A DNA stretch of 49,653 nucleotides from Clostridia bacterium (lineage in GTDB: Bacteria > Bacillota > Clostridia > Acetivibrionales > STF1-152), in assembly GCA_028280575.1 (NCBI GenBank), contig JANQLN010000039.1, forward strand, positions 1 to 49,653, read 5' to 3'. Within the stretch, counting starts at the first letter, position 1. Each line of letters opens with the position of its first letter. The notes below the pieces were generated by a model. It worked only from the letters and a program-made list of their open reading frames with translations, did no database searches and was not told the origin of the DNA. The translations under genes were made by a program, and so were the position numbers. This document shows, in pieces, positions 42,373 through 49,653 of this stretch.

Positions 42373-43260
42373 ATGCGTAAAGTATATAAAACAGGTGATG
42401 TGATTATAAATATGGTAATATATTCTTCTCTCGTTATTTTAATGCTGCTTATTTTAGTACCGTCAATACATGTAGTAGCAGCTTCATTTTCAAGTGCAAA
42501 GGTTCTTATACAGGGCAAGGTAACATTTTTGCCTGTTGATTTTACTCTGGTTTCCTATAAGGCAATAATGAACCATCCTGCATTGCTTCTATCATATGCA
42601 AATTCTGCTTTTTATTCGGTTTTTGGGACACTTGTAAGTGTTGCTCTTGTTATAATGCTTGCATATCCTCTATCAAGGCCCGGCCTTCCCGGTGGAAAAG
42701 GTATAATGAAGGTATTATTTTTTACAATGCTGTTCAATGGAGGCTTGATACCTACATATCTTGTGTGCAGCTGGCTGGGTATGCCTAATGATAGGTTTAA
42801 ATTCCTTTTGCTGCCGCATGCACTGGGTATATTTTACGTAATAATTTCAAGGACATTCTTCAAAACAATTATTTCTCAGGAGCTTTATGATTCTGCCGAA
42901 ATAGATGGAGCCACCAGCTTAAGAACACTTGTGTCCATAGTTTTACCTCTTTCCAAGTCACTTATAGCTGTTCTTTCGCTATGGCATGTTGTCGGCAACT
43001 GGAACACTTATTTTCCAGCTTTAATATATTTAAATGACCGAAGCCTTCAGCCATTGCAGATAATACTAAGAGAAATACTGGTAATGAACCAGTTTGATGC
43101 AAATATGACAGATGTATCTGATATTATTGAGCTTGAAAACATAATGATGACCTTAAAATATGCTTCAATAGTGGTAGCCAGCCTTCCGCTTTTGATAGCT
43201 TATCCATTTGCACAAAAACATTTTGTAAAGGGGGTAATGATTGGTTCCATCAAGGGATAG
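42373..43260 (+). CDS. carbohydrate ABC permease, LplC/YtcP-type
   Basis: Partner permease of 295 residues with six spans. Family marks are FTMLFNGGLIPTYLV, AEIDGATSLRTLVSIVLPLS (EAA loop) and the C-terminal PFAQKHFVKGVMIGSIKG, typical of LplC/YtcP. AGGAGG sits before ATG 42373, 12 nt after the LplB-type gene. Forms the heterodimeric channel with the preceding gene. Confidence 0.92.
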   Translation: MRKVYKTGDVIINMVIYSSLVILMLLILVPSIHVVAASFSSAKVLIQGKVTFLPVDFTLVSYKAIMNHPALLLSYANSAFYSVFGTLVSVALVIMLAYPLSRPGLPGGKGIMKVLFFTMLFNGGLIPTYLVCSWLGMPNDRFKFLLLPHALGIFYVIISRTFFKTIISQELYDSAEIDGATSLRTLVSIVLPLSKSLIAVLSLWHVVGNWNTYFPALIYLNDRSLQPLQIILREILVMNQFDANMTDVSDIIELENIMMTLKYASIVVASLPLLIAYPFAQKHFVKGVMIGSIKG

Positions 43261-43410
43261 TAAAAAGTAGTTTGCTAAAGGGGGTGGATGCATTATGTCA
43301 TTAGTGATACTATAAAATTATAAGTCATAAAAAATATCCGGGTCACAGGTAAAAAATATTATATAGGTTTTTATACAGCCTGTATAGAATACACAGGGAG
43401 GAAGAAGAAA

Positions 43411-45048
43411 ATGAAAAAATTTTTATCAATAATTTTATCCATTTGTATGATTATAATAATGCTGAGCGGATGTGGAAAAAATTCCAAGGCTGAGGATGAA
43501 CAAACAAATCCTAAAGAGAAAAAGGTACAGCTTAATGTAACTGTAAAGCAGCATCCACTGGTAAAGGATTTTAACACAAATAAGTTTACGTTATGGTTAG
43601 AGAAGCAGTTGAATGTTGATCTTAATGTGACTCCTGTCCAGAATAGTTCATGGAATGATAAGATAGGAATTATGATGTCTACGGGTGATTATCCCGAAAT
43701 TATTATTGGAAGAGAATTTCCCAATGTTATATTGTACGGTATGCAGGAAAACCTGCTTTTGCCGCTTAATGATTTAATTGACGAGCATGCGGCCAATATT
43801 AAAAAGGCCGACAAAGAAATCCCCGGGCTGATAAATTCTATGAAGCAGGCTGACGGAAATATATATTCAATAAACGGCGTTCAGGAGAACTTCCATGCTA
43901 CATATCCTAAAAAAATGTGGTATTATGCTCCGTTCTTAGAAAAAATAGGTGTTGAACCTCCTGCAACAATAGAAGAATTTTATGATGTACTAAGAAGAAT
44001 AAAGAAGGAGGACCCAAATGAAAATAATGAATCGGATGAGATTCCTTTAATGTGTTATGAAGAGGATGATGGACTTGCCTATATTTGCAATTCATTTCTT
44101 TACACCCAATTAAGTCCTATAGAAGGAGTCAGCTACTATTTAGAAAATGATAAGATTGAAACTCCGGTTAATAAAGCACAAATGAGAGAAGCAATAAGCT
44201 TTGTCAGCAAGCTTTACAAAGAGGGTCTTTTGTATAGCAATTCATTTAACCAAAAGCGCCAGCAGGCCAAGGCTTTGACAGAAAGCTCGGAAGAGCCTAT
44301 TGTAGGATTTGTTCCTGCATTATTTTCGGGCGAGTTTACTACCATCGGTGAAGAAAAGTACAGGGATTTCAAACCTCTTCCCCCAGTGAAGGGGGCAAAT
44401 GGAGTCCAATATTCAAATACTGTAAAGATTGTATCAATGCAGGACTGCTTTGTTATTACAGATAGATTACCTGAAGAAAAGAGAGAGCATGCAATTAAGC
44501 TTGCGGATATTTTCTTTACACATGAAGCTACTCTCAGGAGCAAATGGGGGAGGTTAGGAACTGACTGGGAATGGGCAAAAGACGGTGAAGTAGGAATTGA
44601 CGGCAATAAGGCAGTATTTAAAAGCCATACCGGTTGGAACCCCAAATTATTTGGTAATGAGAATGTATCATGGATAAACTTCCATTTGTATTATGAACCG
44701 GCAAGATTAAGGCTGACCTTGGCCAGTGATCCAGATGTAGATATTTATTCGGCAAAAGGTCTGGAAAAATATTTGTATCAGACAACAAAAAATATGTATG
44801 AGAAATATGGGGCAGCAGAAAAATTTCTCCCTCCCCTTAAGCTAACTGCCGACGAAGCAGACGAGGAAGCACAATATACCACTGACTTAGATAAATTTGT
44901 TTCAGAATCAGTTGTAAAATTTATTACAGGAGAAACTGATATAAATAATGATAATGATTGGCAGAAGTATATTGATGGGATTGACAGGCTGAAGCTTGAA
45001 AAACTTCTAAAAATCAACCAGGCAGCTTATGACAGGATATATAAATAA
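43411..45048 (+). CDS. extracellular carbohydrate-binding lipoprotein
   Basis: A 545-residue ABC binding protein with signal peptide and lipobox MLSGC (C21), then a charged linker and a large two-lobed binding domain (TWFSTGDYPEII-like region MMSTGDYPEIIIG, MWYYAPFLEKIGVEPPATIEEFYDVL). Size and motifs fit the LipO/YtcQ group paired with LplB/LplC permeases. GGGAGGAAG precedes ATG 43411. A 150-nt gap after the permease gene holds only a tiny 11-codon frame. Substrate not determined; oligosaccharide likely. Confidence 0.9.
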   Translation: MKKFLSIILSICMIIIMLSGCGKNSKAEDEQTNPKEKKVQLNVTVKQHPLVKDFNTNKFTLWLEKQLNVDLNVTPVQNSSWNDKIGIMMSTGDYPEIIIGREFPNVILYGMQENLLLPLNDLIDEHAANIKKADKEIPGLINSMKQADGNIYSINGVQENFHATYPKKMWYYAPFLEKIGVEPPATIEEFYDVLRRIKKEDPNENNESDEIPLMCYEEDDGLAYICNSFLYTQLSPIEGVSYYLENDKIETPVNKAQMREAISFVSKLYKEGLLYSNSFNQKRQQAKALTESSEEPIVGFVPALFSGEFTTIGEEKYRDFKPLPPVKGANGVQYSNTVKIVSMQDCFVITDRLPEEKREHAIKLADIFFTHEATLRSKWGRLGTDWEWAKDGEVGIDGNKAVFKSHTGWNPKLFGNENVSWINFHLYYEPARLRLTLASDPDVDIYSAKGLEKYLYQTTKNMYEKYGAAEKFLPPLKLTADEADEEAQYTTDLDKFVSESVVKFITGETDINNDNDWQKYIDGIDRLKLEKLLKINQAAYDRIYK

Positions 45049-45058
45049 GTAATAGGAA

Positions 45059-45148
45059 CAATTTGCGCCTTAATCAGTTTTAAATATGGAACATGCTAAA
45101 TTTAGTGTGTTCCATTAAAAAAATTACAACATAAGCAAAATGCCCCAA
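45059..45148. repeat. interspersed palindromic repeat, copy B
   Basis: Inverted relative to copy A at 405-537. The core TGGAACATGCTAAATTTAG plus TGTGTTCCA at 45087-45114 is a near-perfect 28-bp palindrome. Flanks CAATTTGCGCCTTAATC (45059-45075) and GCCCCAAG (45141-45148) match the two ends of copy A on the other strand. It lies 11 nt after the lipoprotein stop and could double as a terminator-like hairpin. Confidence 0.65.
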
Positions 45149-45337
45149 GTAAAATTATCCGCTTTAAAGTAATAGCCTTGTTTGCTATAATGATAATAAA
45201 AGTCTCGGTTGGTATTGGCGAATTAGTACTATTTTACAATATTGAGGCTTTTATTTCATTAATTGCTTTTGAATGTTGTTTTTTATTAGAATTTATTAAT
45301 GTTTATTGTTTATTTGTTTTTTAGGGAGAGTGGGTAT

Positions 45338-47707
45338 ATGAAATCTACTAAAAACAAGAAAAATTATGTTTGGGAATATTTTCTTATTACTTATCTTATA
45401 CTGCTTGTTGTTCCAATAGCTTCAAATATTTTGCTTCATAGTATGCTGGTAGATATTTTAGAAAAGAATATTAAAAAGTCAAGTATCTTTGCTTTGGAAA
45501 ACAGTATGGATGAGGTTGACGGATTGATTGATGAAATTGAAAGATGGGTGTTAAGGCTTTCTAACGATAGGGAAGTAAACTCTTTTATAAAGCTTAGTCC
45601 TTATGAAAACCCGCAAAAAGAGTCAATTCTGTTAAAAAACATAGTGCAGAAGTTAATAAATGTAAAGACTTATACGGATGGAGTTATAGAAGTATTTGTA
45701 AATTCCAGTAAAAATAATATGGTATTATCCTCAACCTGTATATACACCAATCCAAAGGAAATGTACATGAACTTCAATTTTATTATTAAGAATACTGATT
45801 TTGATAGCTGGAGTGATGTGTTTTTACACAATAAGCAATCAAAACAATTCATCCCCTTTGATAATGTACAAATAAATGAAAAGGAGTACTCAACTGTTTT
45901 TTATATAAAATCATTACCCTTTAATTTTTCTAAAAACCGGCTGGGTGTTATTTTTGTAGCTATTGATAGAGAAATATTCAAGAAAAAATTTAACGTTCTT
46001 GATATGGCAAGCTCGGGAGCAGCATGTATATATGATAAAGATGGAAATATTATTTATAGCAACAATCCAAAAGCCTTTAAAAGTCTCAAGCTTCAAAATA
46101 CCGGGTTAATAAATTTACCGGACGAAATTCTTCTTGACGGTAAGAAAATGATAAAGGTTGCCAGAAGGTCCGAAGCTTCAGGTCTTACATATATGGCTCT
46201 GATCCCTAAAAAGCATATTTTGGACCAGTTAGCCTCTATTAAGAAGTATATTTTATTGGTTATTCTATCCTCTGTATTAATAAGCATAATATTTGCTTTT
46301 TTAATATCATACAAAAATTCTAAGCCAATACAGGATATTATTAGGTTAATAAAGCCTGCTCCCAGCATAAAGGAGCCTATCATAGGCTATAATAGGATTT
46401 TATATAGATTAAGAGGAAATATTCATAGCATTTTGGAAAGCAATATACAAATAAAAGAAAAGATTTTAGAGCAAAAGCCAATAATAAAGACTGCATTTTT
46501 AAGAAATCTTTTGAATGGTGATTTTACCGACAGGAATAATTTTTTATCACTTTTAAGCAATACCGATATAAAAATTGATGGTGTCCGGCATGTGGCCGCT
46601 ATTTTAAGGGTCCAGGATGACAACATATATTCCAAAGAGCTTTCTAATGAAATAAACACAATAAAAGTATTAATTGAAGAGGGCGTATCAATATTGAATA
46701 ACGACGGTGACTTTGGAAGTATACATTGCTATGATCCCGGTAAAAATTTGTTTGTAATGATTCTTTCCTTTGATGTTAAGCCATATGGTCTGAATGAAAG
46801 CAGTGATAAAGAAAAGAAAATATATAGAAATACCGAGGCTTTTAAAGTAGTAATTGATTATTTTCTGAAAAGGCTGTATTTTTTCATTCATAATCAGATA
46901 GGCTTAAAGGTATTTATTGCCGTAGGTGATGTATATGATGATATTTATGAAATAAGTAATTCATACTATCAAGCTAAGCAGGTAATAGACAATACTATTT
47001 ATTCAGGCAATGATATGATAGTGTGGCACAGGGATATGCCTGTTTCGCAAACCAGCTATTATTATCCTATAGATGCAGAAGTAAGACTTATGAATGTGGT
47101 AAAGGCCGGAGATATTAAAGAAGTTGAAAAGCAGCTAAAGCTATTGTTTGTCCAAAATTATATAAAAAGACAGCTGCCCATGTCTGTCATGGTGAATTTT
47201 TTTGTAGCGCTTACCGTAACCCTTTCCAGGTTAACGGATAAAACAGATATTGATTTAACCAGTACAAGTCTATTAAAAATTATTGAAAAGGAAGGGGCTT
47301 CTGAAAGGATATTTAATAAGCTTGTGGACAAATTTAAACAAGCTGCCCGGAGCCATATCTATAGAAAAAATAGTGAGGACGAAAAATTCAAGCAAAGGCT
47401 GGTAGCTTATCTAAAAGCAAATTACTTCAATTCCCAAATATCACTTAATGCTGTTGCCAAGGAATTTGGAGTTTCAGAGATGTATCTTTACCATTATTTC
47501 AAAGAAAAGATTGGGGAAACCTTTGCAGTATCATTGGAAAAGCTCAGAATAAAGAATGCAAAAAATTTATTGAAAAATAGTGAGGATACAATTTCAAGAA
47601 TAACAGAAATGACAGGCTATACAAACATAAGGTCCTTTAGAAGAGCCTTTAAAAGAGTGACAGGTAATACTCCGAATGAGTATAGAAGCCTAAAGGAGCA
47701 GTTATAA
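45338..47707 (+). CDS. membrane-bound AraC-family transcriptional regulator
   Basis: A 789-residue one-component regulator. Two membrane spans (about 11-33 and 303-325) bracket an extracellular sensory domain; the cytosolic part ends in a double helix-turn-helix AraC domain (about 690-789; LNAVAKEFGVSEMYLYHYF and ISRITEMTGYTNIRSFRRAF). This YesS-like form typically controls neighbouring LplB/LplC/lipoprotein importers in response to sugars or binding protein outside the cell. GGGAGAG sets ATG 45338. It follows the importer genes in the same direction with a 289-nt gap. Confidence 0.9.
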   Translation: MKSTKNKKNYVWEYFLITYLILLVVPIASNILLHSMLVDILEKNIKKSSIFALENSMDEVDGLIDEIERWVLRLSNDREVNSFIKLSPYENPQKESILLKNIVQKLINVKTYTDGVIEVFVNSSKNNMVLSSTCIYTNPKEMYMNFNFIIKNTDFDSWSDVFLHNKQSKQFIPFDNVQINEKEYSTVFYIKSLPFNFSKNRLGVIFVAIDREIFKKKFNVLDMASSGAACIYDKDGNIIYSNNPKAFKSLKLQNTGLINLPDEILLDGKKMIKVARRSEASGLTYMALIPKKHILDQLASIKKYILLVILSSVLISIIFAFLISYKNSKPIQDIIRLIKPAPSIKEPIIGYNRILYRLRGNIHSILESNIQIKEKILEQKPIIKTAFLRNLLNGDFTDRNNFLSLLSNTDIKIDGVRHVAAILRVQDDNIYSKELSNEINTIKVLIEEGVSILNNDGDFGSIHCYDPGKNLFVMILSFDVKPYGLNESSDKEKKIYRNTEAFKVVIDYFLKRLYFFIHNQIGLKVFIAVGDVYDDIYEISNSYYQAKQVIDNTIYSGNDMIVWHRDMPVSQTSYYYPIDAEVRLMNVVKAGDIKEVEKQLKLLFVQNYIKRQLPMSVMVNFFVALTVTLSRLTDKTDIDLTSTSLLKIIEKEGASERIFNKLVDKFKQAARSHIYRKNSEDEKFKQRLVAYLKANYFNSQISLNAVAKEFGVSEMYLYHYFKEKIGETFAVSLEKLRIKNAKNLLKNSEDTISRITEMTGYTNIRSFRRAFKRVTGNTPNEYRSLKEQL

Positions 47708-47729
47708 TCAGAAGATGAAACCAGGTGTG

Positions 47730-47884
47730 CCGAAAATAGACGGTGCTTATGATAAAATGTATATGAAACTTATAAGCAATAATTTTCCGTTAAGGCTTTT
47801 ACCGGTAAAAACTGCTGGATGTCCAAAATGGCATCATGGATTGAGCTTGAGTTTAAAGAAAAAGTTGAAACCAAACGACTTTAA
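47730..47884 (+). pseudogene. frameshifted discoidin-like (F5/8 type C, CBM32-like) relic
   Basis: One frame gives KIDGAYDKMYMKL and LLPVKTAG; after a one-base shift near 47820 another frame gives ASWIELEFKEKVETKRL up to TAA 47882-47884. The latter strongly resembles the SWIEL-F--KVE--R core of F5/8 type C carbohydrate-binding domains. No start and no ribosome site, so it is probably the decayed end of a polysaccharide-active protein. Short, so chance resemblance remains possible. Confidence 0.3.
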
Positions 47885-47910
47885 TTCTTGCATTATGACA
47901 TTACATATAG
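47873..47910 (+). repeat. partial copy of the hydC-upstream repeat
   Basis: AAACGACTTTAATTCTTGCA then TTATGACATTACATATAG. The left half matches the middle of the 37862 unit and the right half the start of the next unit, as if recombination between the GCATTATG and AATTATGA segments had deleted the part in between. Confidence 0.65.
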
Positions 47911-48102
47911 TACTCTGTCAACTAAAATTTAGTATATATGAAAAATCACCTTTTGATAAGCCTTAAAAACTATGTATGCCTTTTACCGGTCCTTATGCTC
48001 AAGCAAACTCTTGATAAAATTATGAAGAATTATGAAGTTTATTTTTATGATATTGATTTGTTACAGGCTATCTGTTATATTTATCAATGGCAAACTTTAA
48101 TT

Positions 48103-48121
48103 GATAATGAGAATTATTATC
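48103..48121 (+). promoter_or_regulatory. Fur box upstream of the SBP_5 lipoprotein gene
   Basis: GATAATGAGAATTATTATC matches the Fur consensus at 17 of 19 positions and is itself a palindrome extended by TT/AA. It is 43 nt before the ATG at 48164. Confidence 0.75.
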
Positions 48122-48163
48122 AATAAGCTTAGCTAGTAAATTTAGTTTAGAGGGAGAAAAAAC

Positions 48164-49653
48164 ATGCAAAAGAATATTAAAAAAATATTATCTGTTTTAT
48201 TCGTTGTAATAATGATTACAGCCGTGGCTAGCTGCTCCAAACCAGAGCAAACCGGCACTAATACTGATCCAAGTTCAGAAACAGAGAAGGTCAACGCCAA
48301 TTCTGATTCACAACAAAAGGCATCGGAGGTAAAGGATGAATTAATAATTTGTATGGGAACAAGGCCGCCAGGAGAATTTGATCCAAGAAAGAGATGGGGG
48401 CTATACAGTCAGTCTCAAATTCTTCATGATACATTACTTACAAGAAATTCTGAACTTGAGATTATAGGAGATTTTGCAAAATCCTATAAAGTAAGTGATG
48501 ATGCTCTTATATGGACTTTTAATTTAAGAGATGACTATAAGTTTTCTAACGGAGAACCTGTTACAGCTGACGATGTAAAATTCTCTTATGAAATGCTAAA
48601 GAAAGATGGAAAGCATTGGGATTTAACATTCCTGGATAAGATTGAAATTAAAGACCCACAGACAATACTTTTCCATTTAACTGAACCAAGATCTACTTTT
48701 GTTGCACAATTAACAGAAATTGTTATTTTACCTAAAAGCCACTATGATGATAATTACTCTGAAAACCCTATCGGTTCAGGCCCATACAAGCTGGTACAAT
48801 GGGATAAGGGCCAACAGGCTATATTTGAAGTAAATCCTTATTATGCAGGTAAAAAGCCTCATTTTAAAAAGTTCACATTGTTGTTTTTAGATGAAAATGC
48901 TGCTCTTGCTGCAGCTAAAAATGGCACCGTAGACATGATCTATATGTTACCTGAATTTGCCGATGAAAAAATACCAGGCTGGAAGCTAGTTTCTTATGAG
49001 AGTAATGATGTTCGGGGAATTTCTCTTCCAACACAAAAAAGTGGTTATGGAACTACACCAGAAGGATATGATATCGGTAACGATATTACATCTGATATAG
49101 CCATTAGACAGGCTCTATATATTGGGCTGGATAGGCAGGCTATTCTGGATACAGTTCTTAATGGTCATGGAAAAAAAGCCTATTCTTTAGTGGATAAGAT
49201 GCCATGGTGGAATGAAGAAATTGTTGTTGAAGATAATCAGGTGGAAAAAGCCATTACTATACTTGAAGAAGCTGGTTGGAAGGACACTGGCAGGGACGGT
49301 ATAAGAGAAAAAAATGGTTTAAAAGCAGAATTTAACCTATATCATGCATCCGCAGACGTTATCCGAACAAATACTTCCATTGTCGTATCAGAACAGGCCA
49401 AAAAACTTGGGATAAATATTAATTTGATAGGAAGCAATTGGGATGAAATAAAGACAAAGATGCATTCAAATGCAGTATTATTTGCTGGGGGCAGGCATCA
49501 TCCTCATCAATACTATTATATGCACCATCCTGATTTAGCAGGTATTGCATATTGTAACATTGTATACATGGATAACCCAACAGTAACAGGTTATTTAAAT
49601 AAAGCTATGTATGCTTCGACTCAAGAGGAAGCAAATAAATATTGGAAACTTTC
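48164..49653 (+). CDS. SBP_5-type ABC substrate-binding lipoprotein, 3' truncated by window
   Basis: At least 496 residues, running off the right edge. The signal peptide ends in VASC (lipidated C24), then a Ser/Thr/Gln linker and the peptide/nickel-binding fold (IWTFNLRDDYKFSNGEPVTA, DVKFSYEMLK, IGSGPYKLV, IRQALYIGLDRQAIL). Family members bind oligopeptides, nickel or metallophores. The Fur box upstream and the segment RHHPHQYYYMHHPD (residues 444-457) favour a metal or metal-chelate ligand over peptides; this is inference. GAGGGAG sets the ATG. Permease genes would be expected beyond the window. Confidence 0.88.
   Translation, partial: MQKNIKKILSVLFVVIMITAVASCSKPEQTGTNTDPSSETEKVNANSDSQQKASEVKDELIICMGTRPPGEFDPRKRWGLYSQSQILHDTLLTRNSELEIIGDFAKSYKVSDDALIWTFNLRDDYKFSNGEPVTADDVKFSYEMLKKDGKHWDLTFLDKIEIKDPQTILFHLTEPRSTFVAQLTEIVILPKSHYDDNYSENPIGSGPYKLVQWDKGQQAIFEVNPYYAGKKPHFKKFTLLFLDENAALAAAKNGTVDMIYMLPEFADEKIPGWKLVSYESNDVRGISLPTQKSGYGTTPEGYDIGNDITSDIAIRQALYIGLDRQAILDTVLNGHGKKAYSLVDKMPWWNEEIVVEDNQVEKAITILEEAGWKDTGRDGIREKNGLKAEFNLYHASADVIRTNTSIVVSEQAKKLGININLIGSNWDEIKTKMHSNAVLFAGGRHHPHQYYYMHHPDLAGIAYCNIVYMDNPTVTGYLNKAMYASTQEEANKYWKL

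Larger units (their letters stand above)
47708..48163. other. gene-poor region with relics and Fur box
   Basis: About 455 bp. It holds a decayed coding stretch (47730-47884), a partial copy of the hydC tandem repeat (47873-47910) and a Fur box. Two short frames present here (47715-47966, 47938-48126) have no ribosome site or family resemblance as whole proteins. Confidence 0.6.

Noticed and set aside
43283-43321. 11-codon ORF with strong GGGGG ribosome site after the LplC-type gene
   Set aside because: Too short to support; no terminator or pairing partner nearby as in the 29667 leader.
47938-48126. 62-codon frame before the last gene
   Set aside because: No ribosome site or family pattern; it overlaps the Fur box at its 3' end.

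Overview
The window reads as chromosomal DNA of a low-GC, strictly anaerobic, Gram-positive bacterium of the Clostridia. The evidence is strong AGGAGG-type ribosome sites, frequent GTG/TTG starts, the tmk-darA-yaaR-holB-ricT block, a trimeric NADH-linked [FeFe]-hydrogenase, 2[4Fe-4S] ferredoxin and flavodoxins, a T-box in front of leuA, a GntR/LacI-type AraR, and Fur boxes. A degraded dockerin-like fragment at the left edge hints at a plant-fibre degrader, but that is inference. All functions are assigned by motif reading, not database search.

Layout. (1) 1-600: no confident gene; a possible 3' gene end, a dockerin-like relic on the minus strand and copy A of a palindromic repeat. (2) 597-3976: housekeeping operon tmk, darA, yaaR, holB, ricT. 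(3) 4201-11098: an iron/heme region. It holds a ferredoxin, a dead feoA under an intact-looking promoter, then a Fur-controlled run of DUF2325 protein, lipoprotein, FecCD permease, ATPase, flavodoxin and a HemW/HutW-like radical SAM enzyme. A second Fur box precedes a DUF3793 protein and a flavodoxin. This region separates ricT from trmN6-rsmI (11420-13057), which lie close to ricT in Bacillus. (4) 13178-17340: three TadE/TadG-like surface genes, then polX. (5) 19121-24309: araR-araB-araD-araA with two AraR-type operators. (6) 24422-29447: alkaline phosphatase, YibE/F membrane protein, and a divergently read cadC-cadA metal efflux pair. (7) 29595-33639: a 31-codon leader ORF, an intrinsic terminator and a heterodimeric ABC exporter, organised like an attenuator. 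(8) 33731-37748 (minus): hydC-hydB-hydA behind a 2.3-copy tandem repeat. (9) 38098-41248 (minus): AI-2E family membrane protein and leuA with a leucine T-box. (10) 41440-47707: carbohydrate ABC importer (two permeases, one lipoprotein) and a membrane-bound AraC-type regulator. (11) 47708-49653: relics, a third Fur box, and an SBP_5-type lipoprotein running off the window.

How the genes work together. The iron region would import heme or a ferric chelate and, in the cytosol, use the radical SAM enzyme with flavodoxin as electron donor to release iron without oxygen; DUF2325 and DUF3793 proteins are uncharacterised partners. Arabinose genes convert L-arabinose to xylulose 5-phosphate. HydCBA would re-oxidise NADH by making H2, but HydB lacks the C-terminal ferredoxin domain that the family normally carries.

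Most interesting for follow-up: the leader-peptide attenuator at 29595-29809, the Fur-linked heme module with two DUF proteins, the feoA relic, the short HydB, two families of non-coding repeats, and the Fur-box lipoprotein with a histidine-rich segment at the right edge.
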